Made by a program: the position numbers and the translations under genes
Notes under the pieces: model-generated
Databases searched by the model: none
What the model was told of the DNA's origin: nothing
The model's input: only the letters and a program-made list of their open reading frames with translations
Shown here: one piece after another, positions 35,215 to 44,095 of the stretch
Position numbering within the stretch: the stretch's first letter is position 1
How the letters are laid out: each line of letters opens with the position of its first letter
NCBI GenBank assembly: GCA_017645945.1
Contig: JAGCNL010000015.1
Coordinates: 1-64,000 of the forward strand
Origin: Salinivirgaceae bacterium
GTDB taxonomy: Bacteria > Bacteroidota > Bacteroidia > Bacteroidales > SZUA-534
Reading direction: 5' to 3'
Length of the DNA stretch: 64,000 nucleotides

Positions 35215-36039
35215 TCAGCCGACGGATAGCGCTTCAAACCGCTGTCCGCCAAACTCAACTTCCGATTCAGCATAGGTTTTGCCAGTCATCGATGTCAGTA
35301 GTTTCCGCATGGCTTCCGTCTTTCCCGACGACACGAACAAATCCGTGCCGATATGGTCGTTGTTGTTTTGCAGATTGTTGGCACTCAGCATTTTGCTTGC
35401 CTGACGTGCTACGGCTGGAGCAGGGTCGATAACAGCCACACCGCTGCCAACCATCTGCTCAATTTGCGGCTTGAAAAACGGATAGTGGGTGCAGCCTAAA
35501 ACAATCTGGTCCACGCCGTGCTCAATCATCGGCATGACATACTTTTCAAGTAATGAGTGCGCCTTTTCCGTGTTATATTCATCTGTCTCAACCAATTCAA
35601 CCAGTCCGGTGCCAATCTGCACCATGACATCGATATTGTTGGCATATTTTCGGCTTGTCTCTTTGTAGAGTCGTCCGTCGAATGTGCCTTTGGTTGCCAA
35701 AACTCCTACTTTGCCTGTTTTGGTGTTGAGCGCGGCTTGCTTTATGGCTGGTTCCATTCCCACAAATGGGATGGAATAATTCTGGCGTAAGGTGTCGATT
35801 GCCGCTGCGGTGGCCGTATTGCACGCCACTACCACCATCTTGCATCCGGCGGCTATCATTCCGTCGACAATTTCACATGCCAGTTTTGCAATTGTCTGTG
35901 GCGGTTTTGGTCCGTAAGGGCAATTCTTGCTGTCGGCAAAGTAGAGAATGTCCTCATTGGGCATCTGCCTGCGGATTTCGCGCCACACGGTCAGTCCGCC
36001 CAATCCTGAATCGAACACTCCAATCCGACTGCTGTTCAT
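35215..36039 (-). CDS. murI: Glutamate racemase
   Basis: About 274 residues from the ATG at 36039 ('MNSSRIGVFDSGLGGLTVWR'). In-frame ATGs at 36096 and 36072 are rejected because the added residues would be encoded by the ompH terminator hairpin. It makes D-glutamate for peptidoglycan. The catalytic cysteines are in 'VVACNTATAAAIDTL' and 'VLGCTHYPFF'; Asp10 and Ser11 of 'DSGLGG' bind substrate. It closes the conserved uppS-bamA-ompH-ompH-murI row. Confidence 0.96.
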   Translation of the reverse strand: MNSSRIGVFDSGLGGLTVWREIRRQMPNEDILYFADSKNCPYGPKPPQTIAKLACEIVDGMIAAGCKMVVVACNTATAAAIDTLRQNYSIPFVGMEPAIKQAALNTKTGKVGVLATKGTFDGRLYKETSRKYANNIDVMVQIGTGLVELVETDEYNTEKAHSLLEKYVMPMIEHGVDQIVLGCTHYPFFKPQIEQMVGSGVAVIDPAPAVARQASKMLSANNLQNNNDHIGTDLFVSSGKTEAMRKLLTSMTGKTYAESEVEFGGQRFEALSVG

Positions 36040-36052
36040 TACCTTACCGTCT

Positions 36053-36087
36053 AAAAAAACAATATCCAACATCAAATGTTGGATATT
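36053..36087 (-). terminator. Terminator between ompH and murI
   Basis: Perfect 12-bp stem AATATCCAACAT / ATGTTGGATATT with a 3-base loop, followed on the minus strand by G and seven T. It ends 14 bases before the murI ATG, so murI needs read-through or its own start signal. Confidence 0.85.
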
Positions 36088-36108
36088 GCCAGTCATTTAA
36101 AATCGTAA

Positions 36109-36624
36109 TTATTTAACACCAAGTTTCTTAAGCACCAGCGGCATCAAATCCACGCTTTGGTCAGAATTGTAAAGAATTGCGCCCATGCTCAGGTCGAACA
36201 CATAGATGAAACCGTTCTCAACGGCCACATCGTCAATGGCTTTTTTTGCCTTGTCGATAATCGGCTGGAGCAACTCACCCTCTTTTGCGCTCAAATCTTT
36301 CTGTGCAGTTTGCTGGAAAGCCTGGAAACGCTGTTGGATATCAGTCAGTTCGCGCTCTTTTGCCTCAAGCAGAACCTGTGGCAGCGAGTCACGTTGCTCA
36401 AGATACTGCTGATATTTGGTCTCGAATTCCGACTGCATGGCAGCCATCTGGTCCTCAAGCTGTTTGGCGTATTTCTCAAGTTGCACGCGGGCTTGTTCGC
36501 GTTCAGGCATTTGCTGAAGCAACTGCCCCGAATCTATATGACCGAACTTGTAGTTTTGAGCATTTGAAACTGTTGCAAAAGATGACATAAATGCCACTGC
36601 AACAACGATTAAAATCTTTTTCAT
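36109..36624 (-). CDS. OmpH/Skp-family periplasmic chaperone, second copy
   Basis: 171 residues from the second of two adjacent ATGs. It has a signal peptide ending near 'TVSNAQ', then the Skp body: a short beta core ('YKFGHIDSGQLLQQMPE'), long coiled-coil arms rich in Gln, Glu and Lys (residues ~45-130) and the return strand 'FIYVFDLSMGAILYNSDQSV'. Skp chaperones carry unfolded barrel proteins across the periplasm to BamA. It lies next to a paralogue and bamA. A separate -7 element (36653-36660) lies in the 90-base gap, so it may have its own promoter. Confidence 0.88.
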   Translation of the reverse strand: MKKILIVVAVAFMSSFATVSNAQNYKFGHIDSGQLLQQMPEREQARVQLEKYAKQLEDQMAAMQSEFETKYQQYLEQRDSLPQVLLEAKERELTDIQQRFQAFQQTAQKDLSAKEGELLQPIIDKAKKAIDDVAVENGFIYVFDLSMGAILYNSDQSVDLMPLVLKKLGVK

Positions 36625-36652
36625 CATTCTATTGTTTTGTTATTGATAATCG

Positions 36653-36660
36653 CAAATATA
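36653..36660 (-). promoter_or_regulatory. -7 element upstream of the second ompH gene
   Basis: Minus strand TATATTTG, 29 bases upstream of the start codon. No matching -33 box was found. Confidence 0.5.
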
Positions 36661-36714
36661 GAAATTTTGTTTAGAGTTGCCACTTTCACATAAAATTATG
36701 CGGGCAACTGATTG

Positions 36715-37227
36715 TCAGTTCTTGTATCCCAATTTCTGAAGCACATCGTCGCTCTTGTCGTATTTTGGGTCGGAGTAGAGGAACGACGCACCGCCTGCGG
36801 CATCCAGAATGAATGCGTAGTTGCCCGATGTGGCAATGTCCTTGATTGCGTTGAAGATATCGTCCTGAATGGGTTTGATAAGCTCCTGACGTTTCTTGAA
36901 CAGTTCACCTTCCTGTCCGAAATATTTTTTCTGCAACTCTTTGGTCTGGCGCTCTTTCTGCACAATCTCATCCTCACGTTTCTGCTTCATCTCGTCGGTG
37001 AGAAGCACCTTCTCAGCCTGATATTCCTTATACATTTTCTCAATTTCGGCGTATTTGGTTTCAATTTCGGCCTGCCAGTCTTTCGACATAATCTCAAGTT
37101 GCTCTTGAGCGGCCTCGTATGCCGGGATGCTTTTCATTATGTAATCAGTGTCAACATACGCAAATTTCTGCGCAAACGCCGTTGTTGTCAACAATGCTAA
37201 CGCTCCGGCAAAAATCATCTTTCTCAT
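36715..37227 (-). CDS. OmpH/Skp-family periplasmic chaperone, first copy
   Basis: 170 residues from the ATG giving 'MRKMIFAGALALLTTTAFAQ', a short signal peptide. The body has the Skp pattern: 'KFAYVDTDYIMKSIPAYEAA', a Lys/Glu/Gln coiled coil at ~45-120, and 'NYAFILDAAGGASFLYSDPK'. It probably delivers outer-membrane proteins to BamA, whose gene lies 29 bases upstream in the same direction. Having two tandem ompH genes after bamA is usual in Bacteroidota. Confidence 0.9.
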   Translation of the reverse strand: MRKMIFAGALALLTTTAFAQKFAYVDTDYIMKSIPAYEAAQEQLEIMSKDWQAEIETKYAEIEKMYKEYQAEKVLLTDEMKQKREDEIVQKERQTKELQKKYFGQEGELFKKRQELIKPIQDDIFNAIKDIATSGNYAFILDAAGGASFLYSDPKYDKSDDVLQKLGYKN

Positions 37228-37256
37228 AATCATGTGGTTTTATAGTTAAACATAAG

Positions 37257-39815
37257 TTAGAAAGCTTGTCCGATTGTAAACGCGAATTGGCTGCCGTTCG
37301 AGCCCGGATTGCGCGGGTTGCTGTCGAATCCATAGCCCCAGTCGAGACCGAGCAGACCGAGCATTGGCAGATAGAACCTCACACCCATACCGGCAGAACG
37401 GTATAAACTGTACGGGTTGTAATCTTTCAGCTCGTACCAAGAGTTTCCTGCATCGAAGAATGCTGATGCCCAGATGGTTGCGCTCTCTTTCATCACTAAC
37501 GGGTAACGCAGCTCAACCGAAAGTTTCTGATATACGTTGCCTTGCGGATAAGCTGTCAGCGAGCCGTTGCCTTGACTGCCGTTGTCGTAGCCGCGCAATG
37601 GTATCACATCGTAGCCATAGTAGTAGTTGCCGCCCTGCATTCCGTCGCCGCCAAGCTGGAACGACTCAAACGGTGAGTAGCCCCAAAGACTGTTGTAGTA
37701 GCCCAGCAGACCGAACTCGAAATTGGTTCGGAGCACAAGGTTCTGATAGATGGCGTTGAACCAGTCGGCTTTGAATTTCCATTTGTGGAACTCAATCAAA
37801 CCGTATTTCCGGCGTGCCTCTTCCTCTCTGATGGCTGTCGGGTTGGCATCGAGCGATTTTTTCTCGTTGTTATCGAGCTCCCAGAACTTGCGCTCACGTA
37901 TCAGCGAGTAGGGAGGAGTCAGCTGCAGCGAGAGCGAAATGTTGGCGCCGCTGCGCGGATAAAGTGGCTGGTCGAGTGAGTTGCGGCCAATAACAGTGGT
38001 GAAACTCAAGTTGTTCGACACGCCAGTCGAGAATTCGCTAAGTATCGAGTAGTTCTTGATGTCGTAACGCTGATAGCTGATTTCGTTGTACAAGGTGAAA
38101 TAGTTGTCGGGCCATTCCAAACGGCGGCCAAGTCCGACAGAAGCACCTGTGATTTTCATGTACTGCGAGATGTTCGATTTGTACACGTTGCCGCTCGACC
38201 GTACAGTGTGGTATACCGAGAATGAGAGAGAGTTCGGCTTGCGGCCGCCGAGCCATGGTTCGGTAAACGAGAAACTGAACGAGCGGTAGTGTTTGCCGCT
38301 GGTTTGTGCGTGAATCGACAATCGCTGTCCGTCGCCCGATGGCAGTGGACTGTAGGAATCGAGATTGAAAATGTTTTTTGCCGAGAAGTTGGTGAACGAC
38401 AAGCCTAGCGTGCCTATCACCATTCCGCCTCCCCAGCCGCCTGACAGCTCAATCTGGTCCGATGCGCGTTCAACCACAATATACTCAAGGTCAACCGTTC
38501 CGTCGGCCTGATTAGGCACTGGTCTGACATCAAGTTTCTCGGGGTCGAAATAACCCAGAGTTCCCAACTCACGGATGGTTCGTATGATGTTGGTCTTGCT
38601 GTAAAGGTCGCCCGGGCGGGTCCAAATCTCACGACGAATAACATGCTCATTGGTGCGGTCGTTACCAGTGATTGTCACTCGGTTGATGCGAGCCTGCTTG
38701 CCTTCGTAAATCCTTATCTGTAAATCGATTGAGTCGTTTTCAACATTCACCTCCACAGGAATGGCCTGGAAGAACAGATAACCTCTGTCAACATAGAGCG
38801 CTGACACAGCATCGTCGGCCATGTTGAGTCTTTTTTGAAGATTCTCCTGGTCATAAACGTCGCCGGTCTTGATGTCGAGCTGGCGGTTGAGTATCTCGGC
38901 CGGGTATTTCGAGTTGCCAATCCATTCAATGTTGCGGAAATAATATCTGTTGCCCTCCTCAACTTTGATGAGAATGTCGAACATGTTGCTCTCATTGCGG
39001 TAAACAGTGTCGGAGACGATTTTTGCATCGCGGTAGCCGCGCTCGCTGTACTTTGCAATCACCTTCTGCTTGTCTTCCTCATATTTTGCCTCAATGAATT
39101 TCGACGATTTGAAGATGTTGTACCAAACCTTACGCTTGGTGCCCTTCATCGCACGGCGCAATTTGCCGTCCGACAACACCTCATTTCCTTCAAAATCAAT
39201 ATTTTTAATCTTGACCTTGCCGTTCTTTTTGACATTAAAATGAAGGATAACCGTGTTTGCCATCATGGTGTCCTCTTCCTGTTTCACGTTCACTTTCACA
39301 TCATGGAAGCCCTTCTTCACATAGAATTCCCTGATTTTTTTCACCGCCGAACTGATCATATCGTCAGTAATCTGAATTCCGCGGACAAGTTTCACTTCGT
39401 CTTGTAAATCAGTTGCCTGCGATTTTGAAATGCCAGAAAACTCAACTTTCGACAGGCGGGGGCGCTCTTTCAGATAGAAGTTGAGGTAAATCTTGTCATC
39501 AACAATTTTGGTCACTGAAATCTGAACGTCACCGAACAGACCGTGTTTCCATAATTTGTTGAGTGATTTTGTGATATCATCACCAGGGACGGTAATTTTC
39601 TGCCCGACTTGCAAGCCCGACAAATTAATCAGCGTAGTCTGGTTCAAATATTTGACACCGCTGACAGTGATACCGCCAATTTCATATTCTTTCGGTTTCG
39701 AATAGTCGATTTTGGTGTTATTGCCAGACGCCGATTGAGCCCATGCGGGCGCAACGGTAAGGATCAACAAAATCGCAACTATTACTTTTCTAATCATCTG
39801 CCTAAAATTCAACAT
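37257..39815 (-). CDS. bamA: Outer-membrane assembly factor BamA
   Basis: 852 residues: signal peptide, five POTRA domains (~45-420) and a C-terminal 16-strand Omp85 barrel ending in Phe ('FAFTIGQAF'). The lid-loop motif 'VRFYLPMLGLLGLDWGYGFD' corresponds to the conserved VRGF/Y-containing barrel region. It inserts barrel proteins into the outer membrane. The ATG at 39815 directly abuts the uppS stop codon, suggesting translational coupling; an alternative ATG at 39797 would also give a good signal peptide ('MIRKVIVAILLILTVAPAWA'). Confidence 0.95.
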   Translation of the reverse strand: MLNFRQMIRKVIVAILLILTVAPAWAQSASGNNTKIDYSKPKEYEIGGITVSGVKYLNQTTLINLSGLQVGQKITVPGDDITKSLNKLWKHGLFGDVQISVTKIVDDKIYLNFYLKERPRLSKVEFSGISKSQATDLQDEVKLVRGIQITDDMISSAVKKIREFYVKKGFHDVKVNVKQEEDTMMANTVILHFNVKKNGKVKIKNIDFEGNEVLSDGKLRRAMKGTKRKVWYNIFKSSKFIEAKYEEDKQKVIAKYSERGYRDAKIVSDTVYRNESNMFDILIKVEEGNRYYFRNIEWIGNSKYPAEILNRQLDIKTGDVYDQENLQKRLNMADDAVSALYVDRGYLFFQAIPVEVNVENDSIDLQIRIYEGKQARINRVTITGNDRTNEHVIRREIWTRPGDLYSKTNIIRTIRELGTLGYFDPEKLDVRPVPNQADGTVDLEYIVVERASDQIELSGGWGGGMVIGTLGLSFTNFSAKNIFNLDSYSPLPSGDGQRLSIHAQTSGKHYRSFSFSFTEPWLGGRKPNSLSFSVYHTVRSSGNVYKSNISQYMKITGASVGLGRRLEWPDNYFTLYNEISYQRYDIKNYSILSEFSTGVSNNLSFTTVIGRNSLDQPLYPRSGANISLSLQLTPPYSLIRERKFWELDNNEKKSLDANPTAIREEEARRKYGLIEFHKWKFKADWFNAIYQNLVLRTNFEFGLLGYYNSLWGYSPFESFQLGGDGMQGGNYYYGYDVIPLRGYDNGSQGNGSLTAYPQGNVYQKLSVELRYPLVMKESATIWASAFFDAGNSWYELKDYNPYSLYRSAGMGVRFYLPMLGLLGLDWGYGFDSNPRNPGSNGSQFAFTIGQAF

Positions 39816-40556
39816 CTACCCCAATTGTTCGCTTGTCATTCCGAATCTGCGCTCTCTTTGCTGGTAGTCAACAATTGCTTTGTAAAGTTCCTCCTTATCG
39901 AAATCGGGCCAGAATGTCGAGGTGAAGTACAACTCGGAATAAGCCAGTTGCCACAACATGAAATTGCTGATTCTCAACTCGCCGCTTGTGCGTATCAGCA
40001 AGTCGGGATCGGGCATGTCGCCTGTGTAAAGGCTGCGGCTTATCACTGTATCGTCAATCTGGTCTGCACTTATTTTGCCGTTTCTCACATCAGCAGCAAT
40101 TTTTCTGAACGCATCAACCAGCTCCATCTTCGAGCTGTAACTCAGCGCCAGAGTCAAAGTCAATCCTGTGTTGTCCTTTGTTCTGCTGATAGCCTCTTTC
40201 AAGTTTGTCAGAACTTTCTCGGGCAGGTCGGTGAGCCTGCCTATGGCATTTAAACGGATATTATTCTTAATTAGTGTCTCGGTTTCGGAATTAATTGTCG
40301 ACACAAGCAAATCCATCAGTGCCGAAACCTCCATCTTCGGACGGTTCCAGTTTTCTGTAGAAAAAGCGTAAAGAGTCAGATATCCGACTCCCAATTCAGC
40401 ACATCCCTCGCACACGTCTCTAACCGCTTTTATGGCGTTTCGGTGTCCGAAAATACGAGCGTTACCCTGCTGTTTTGCCCAACGTCCGTTGCCGTCCATT
40501 ATTATGGCTATGTGCTTGGGCAAGCGTTCCTTTATGATATTTTCCTTGAGAGACAT
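39816..40556 (-). CDS. uppS: Isoprenyl (undecaprenyl) diphosphate synthase
   Basis: 246 residues. It builds the C55 lipid carrier for cell-wall polymers from IPP and FPP. The cis-prenyltransferase motifs are '[14 protein letters not shown]' with catalytic Asp21, '[13 protein letters not shown]' and the C-terminal '[20 protein letters not shown]'. A -7 element lies 20 bases upstream, inside the 3' end of the preceding gene. It starts the uppS-bamA-ompH block. Confidence 0.97.
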   Translation of the reverse strand: MSLKENIIKERLPKHIAIIMDGNGRWAKQQGNARIFGHRNAIKAVRDVCEGCAELGVGYLTLYAFSTENWNRPKMEVSALMDLLVSTINSETETLIKNNIRLNAIGRLTDLPEKVLTNLKEAISRTKDNTGLTLTLALSYSSKMELVDAFRKIAADVRNGKISADQIDDTVISRSLYTGDMPDPDLLIRTSGELRISNFMLWQLAYSELYFTSTFWPDFDKEELYKAIVDYQQRERRFGMTSEQLG

Positions 40557-40575
40557 CCCAACTCTTTTAAACGTG

Positions 40576-40583
40576 CAAATTTA
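40576..40583 (-). promoter_or_regulatory. -7 element of uppS-bamA
   Basis: Minus strand TAAATTTG, overlapping the stop codon of the upstream barrel gene. It would give a short leader of ~14 nt. Confidence 0.5.
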
Positions 40584-41264
40584 GTCAAACGTAGGACATT
40601 TCTGCGGATATTCTAACCTATAAGAAAAATAAATTGAGAAATACGACATCCAGTCTTTATTGCTCGATACTCGTCTCTGTTTGAGCGAGTTCGTCTCCGA
40701 TGTCGCTTGCGAGATGAAATCAATATCGTCAGAAAATGTCTTTATCATCAGCATGTCGGCACCGCAGACAAGTTTTTTCGTGACATTGTATTTCACTCCG
40801 AATCCGAACGGCAAATCGAAAATAAGGTTGTCGAGTTTGCTGTTGTCGGGGAAATATGATAGTCCGACGCCGCCCTGCAGATAGGTCGTGAACGGAGAGC
40901 TCTTGCTGCCGCTAATGAACGGCAGGAAGTTGAACTCTCCCAGCACGTTGAGTGAGGCCACATCGCGTTTCATCGAGTAGTCACGCTCCCTCTGATACTC
41001 GCTTTTGTACTTCGAATCGAAGGCGCAGAGCCGTCCGTATGACGCAATGGCTTTGGCTGAATACCTGTAATTAAAATTGTGGCGGTAAAAAATGCCGATT
41101 GCCGGTCGGGTGGATTTGAACGGTATTTTATTGATATCGCCTAAATAATACATCCCGCCCGCTTGTGCACCGAGTTCCCAGTTGGGAAATTCCTGTGCGT
41201 CAGATTTGATAGGGAGTGATAGCAATACAAGACTTAAACAAAGAAGCTTGATTTTCAACCTCAT
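40581..41264 (-). CDS. DUF6089-type outer-membrane barrel protein
   Basis: 227 residues with signal peptide ending near 'PIKSDAQ'. The body starts with 'NWELGAQAGGMYYLGDINKI' and continues with amphipathic strands ('FTTYLQGGVGLSYFPD', 'PFGFGVKYNVTKKLVCGADM') typical of small barrels. Genes of this family regularly sit directly before uppS in Bacteroidota, so a link to envelope assembly is likely though unproved. It is the last of three tandem barrel genes. Confidence 0.8.
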   Translation of the reverse strand: MRLKIKLLCLSLVLLSLPIKSDAQEFPNWELGAQAGGMYYLGDINKIPFKSTRPAIGIFYRHNFNYRYSAKAIASYGRLCAFDSKYKSEYQRERDYSMKRDVASLNVLGEFNFLPFISGSKSSPFTTYLQGGVGLSYFPDNSKLDNLIFDLPFGFGVKYNVTKKLVCGADMLMIKTFSDDIDFISQATSETNSLKQRRVSSNKDWMSYFSIYFSYRLEYPQKCPTFD

Positions 41265-41271
41265 CTGCTTG

Positions 41272-42135
41272 TTATCTTCCTATTGTTTTGAAATTAGGCA
41301 TATGATTGCGTTTCTCACGCATCTTATACACCAAGCTGGCTGTTATAAATTGGTATTGGTCAACCCATTTTCCGAATACCCACGGATGTTCTTCCGTGCG
41401 TTCCTTGTTTCCATCGCAATGGTCAATTCCGTCGCTGAGAGCCAGGCGGTTACCAACCTCAAAGCCGACATAAGTGTTTCGGTCGATACGAACCTTGCAT
41501 CCGAGACCGCCCATAATCACAGGAGCGAAATTGTAGTAAAACTCATGGTATCTGTCTCGCCCTTTGACGGGTTTGCTTGTGAAATCGTTCCAATAGAAAT
41601 TACCGGCATTGAACATACCACCTGCACCTATAAATATATAGGACGGCATAGTAAAGTTCTTCAGTTTTGTCTCGTTCAAGCTTCTATAGACGTTGCGGCG
41701 AGTCTTCTCCTTAATGAACATAAACTCGTAGCGGGCAGCAACTTCGGCGAATCCAGTTTTGAATGTTATGCCGTCGCGATAGTAGTATTTTGCCTGCTTC
41801 TGGATGGTCTCGCGAGCTGCCATATAACCAACACTTACGCCGCCACTTACATATTGGCGCTCTGTAAGCTGATATTTCAGCAATCCATTGCTGACGTAAC
41901 CAGTTGTTTTGAAGGGCAATACCCAAACTTGCTTGCTCGAGCTTCTCGGGCTGCAAATGTCGCCCATGAAGTTTGTCAAGCCAATACCTGTATGCAACTC
42001 ATACCTGCGCTGGCTCCATTTGCTCAAACTTTTCGAGCTAGTTTTCACGCCACCTTTTCCTGCGGCATAAGCGCCAGAACAGCATAGTATGGCTGTTATG
42101 ATTATGATAATCTGGTTTAAAAGTGTTTTTTTCAT
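41272..42135 (-). CDS. Outer-membrane barrel protein, middle of three
   Basis: 287 residues with signal peptide ('MKKTLLNQIIIIITAILCCS...'). The mature start 'RRYELHTGIGLTNFMGDI' parallels 'TRYELVGGLGVSTFVGEL' of the gene upstream, so the two are paralogues. Strands such as 'SGGVSVGYMAARETI', 'YIFIGAGGMFNAGNF' and 'PVIMGGLGCKVRIDRNTYVG' indicate a porin-like barrel. The function is unknown. It is spaced 7 bases from the next gene and 21 from the previous one. Confidence 0.75.
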   Translation of the reverse strand: MKKTLLNQIIIIITAILCCSGAYAAGKGGVKTSSKSLSKWSQRRYELHTGIGLTNFMGDICSPRSSSKQVWVLPFKTTGYVSNGLLKYQLTERQYVSGGVSVGYMAARETIQKQAKYYYRDGITFKTGFAEVAARYEFMFIKEKTRRNVYRSLNETKLKNFTMPSYIFIGAGGMFNAGNFYWNDFTSKPVKGRDRYHEFYYNFAPVIMGGLGCKVRIDRNTYVGFEVGNRLALSDGIDHCDGNKERTEEHPWVFGKWVDQYQFITASLVYKMREKRNHMPNFKTIGR

Positions 42136-42156
42136 TTGAGTCAGTCTTTCAGCTAG

Positions 42157-43095
42157 TTAGAATTTCGGCAAACCATTTCGGCCTGTCTTCAATTTATATG
42201 TTACGGATGCGACTGTAAACATATAAAAATCATTGTACTTAGGTTCACCTCGTTGGTCACCCGGACCATATCTTACGTTTGGCAGCGGGTCACTGTCATC
42301 GTTTGTCTGAATGCTTCGGTCAGACATTCTGGCTGCTTGCGGATTCACGCGTGCCAGCCATTCAGTATCAATATACGAGCGGCTCACGTCATCGATATAG
42401 TCGGTTGTTGTGTATCGCGGTCCAAATTCAAGACCGACACACATGTCTCTTGTAATCTGATATTTGAAACCAACACCGAATGGGAAAGAGGCTGCAATGC
42501 GTTTGTATTTTTTGCGGCCTTCCATCAATCCTTGTCCCTCTGTGCCAAGTTTCTGCAATGCCACCCATTTGCCTGTTCCGTCCTCGCCATCGTCCTTGGC
42601 TTTAGGATTGTAGTAGAACATTGATACACCGGCAAATACATAAGTGTTGATGTTCAACAGACTGCGCCATGTGAATTTGCGGCGGCGGCGTGAACGGTAG
42701 TTGATAGGCTCGGGAATGATTGAATATTCAAGCTGAACGCCAAGCTCCCAAAGATTGGTGCGGAAGCTCAAGTTTCGGTCCAGGCGGTACATTTCATCGG
42801 TCTTATTGTCGTTGCCAGAAAGCATTGCGTACGATAATGAACCTTTGACTGCGAGCGGATTTAAAATCTTATAGCGCATTCCGCCTTGAAGAACAAATCG
42901 CTGCGATGTGAAATCGTAATCGGAGAGGAAGTGGCCGTTTCCGGTGTTCCTGCCGCCTAATTCGCCAACAAAAGTTGAAACGCCTAAGCCTCCAACAAGC
43001 TCATATCGTGTTCGCTTCCAGCGGTTTGCTTGAGCTTCTACGATATTGGGTATCAGCAAAATAAGTAGTACAAAAACGAATATTTGGCGTCTCAT
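42157..43095 (-). CDS. Outer-membrane barrel protein, first of three
   Basis: About 312 residues. The ATG at 43095 ('MRRQIFVFVLLILLIPNIVE') is preferred to a TTG at 43104 because it gives a standard signal peptide. The body begins 'RTRYELVGGLGVSTFVGELG' and has barrel strands including 'GVGFKYQITRDMCVGLEFGP', the same pattern found in the two following genes. It is the first gene of the barrel row, with a -7 element upstream separating it from nadK. Confidence 0.75.
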   Translation of the reverse strand: MRRQIFVFVLLILLIPNIVEAQANRWKRTRYELVGGLGVSTFVGELGGRNTGNGHFLSDYDFTSQRFVLQGGMRYKILNPLAVKGSLSYAMLSGNDNKTDEMYRLDRNLSFRTNLWELGVQLEYSIIPEPINYRSRRRRKFTWRSLLNINTYVFAGVSMFYYNPKAKDDGEDGTGKWVALQKLGTEGQGLMEGRKKYKRIAASFPFGVGFKYQITRDMCVGLEFGPRYTTTDYIDDVSRSYIDTEWLARVNPQAARMSDRSIQTNDDSDPLPNVRYGPGDQRGEPKYNDFYMFTVASVTYKLKTGRNGLPKF

Positions 43096-43128
43096 AAAAT
43101 CCAAAAGATAACATTTCTACAACAAAGC

Positions 43129-43136
43129 CAAAAGTA
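43129..43136 (-). promoter_or_regulatory. -7 element of the barrel-protein row
   Basis: Minus strand TACTTTTG, 33 bases upstream of the ATG at 43095. Confidence 0.45.
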
Positions 43137-43210
43137 AGAATATTTTTGTTTCAACAGATATTTAATGTATTTTTTACGGCAACAGCCAACTATCGTTGAT
43201 TAAAATACGT

Positions 43211-44089
43211 TTAATTCCGTTTGTCGGCACCCCACATCAGCTTGTTGCGCAAGGTCGAGAAAAATCCGTGACCGTCGAATTTTATCAGGCTCACGCTGCG
43301 TTCTGCCTTGCTGATTGTGATTTCCGACGGGTTGCTAAGCACTACCGATGTTGAGTCGAGCGAGAGCATATAGTTTTGTTCACGGCTCTCAACCGTGATG
43401 CGGATGGTGCTGTAGTCGGGGATGACAAGCGGACGCACCGTCAGATTGTGCGACGCGATGGGCGTGATGATGATGTTCTGCGATGCGGGCGATAGGATTG
43501 GACCGCCGGCGCTCATCGAGTAGGCTGTTGAGCCTGTCGGTGTTGCAATTATCAGTCCGTCAGCCCAATAGCTCGCCAAATATTTGTCGTCAATGTAGGT
43601 GTGAATGACAATCATACTCGAACTGTCGCACTTGTGAACCGTAATCTCGTTGAGCGCAAACGGGTGCTTAATCTCGTTGATTTGCGGCTGAAGCGCAAGC
43701 AGCGGACGTTTCTCAACAATGAACTGATTGGCTGCCAGTGCGTCGATGGCGTTTGCCACATCGTCGGGCGAGATGTCGGCCAGGAAACCCAGCCGCCCCG
43801 TGTTGATGCCCACAAACGGCACGTTCAGGTGCTCAAACTCGCTGATTGCCTTCAGAAAACTGCCGTCGCCACCTAAAACGATGATAAAATCGAGATTGTC
43901 AGGCATTTTGCCCGATGTGTCGATGTTTGCGTAGGTCAGGCCGCTGTTCTGCTGCCAAAGGTTGAAAACTGGAGCAAACAACGGGTGCAGCCATATCCGA
44001 GCCTTGTGCCGCTGAAGTGCGCCAAAAAGCACTTCGAGCAGCGGCTGGTGCTGTGAACCAAACAACTGACTATAGATGGCAACGTTCAT
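43211..44089 (-). CDS. nadK: NAD kinase
   Basis: 292 residues. It phosphorylates NAD to NADP. The diagnostic 'VLGGDGSFLKA' (GGDG motif), 'GINTGRLGFLAD' and 'DGLIIATPTGSTAYSMSAGG' are all present. It lies 6 bases after rlpA and is the last gene of the nadC-containing operon, so that both NAD synthesis and NADP formation are encoded together. Confidence 0.97.
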   Translation of the reverse strand: MNVAIYSQLFGSQHQPLLEVLFGALQRHKARIWLHPLFAPVFNLWQQNSGLTYANIDTSGKMPDNLDFIIVLGGDGSFLKAISEFEHLNVPFVGINTGRLGFLADISPDDVANAIDALAANQFIVEKRPLLALQPQINEIKHPFALNEITVHKCDSSSMIVIHTYIDDKYLASYWADGLIIATPTGSTAYSMSAGGPILSPASQNIIITPIASHNLTVRPLVIPDYSTIRITVESREQNYMLSLDSTSVVLSNPSEITISKAERSVSLIKFDGHGFFSTLRNKLMWGADKRN

Positions 44090-44095
44090 GGCTGA

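Noticed and set aside
36040..36096. Longer N-terminus for glutamate racemase
   Set aside because: The extra residues are encoded by a perfect terminator hairpin with T-run and do not belong to the conserved family start.
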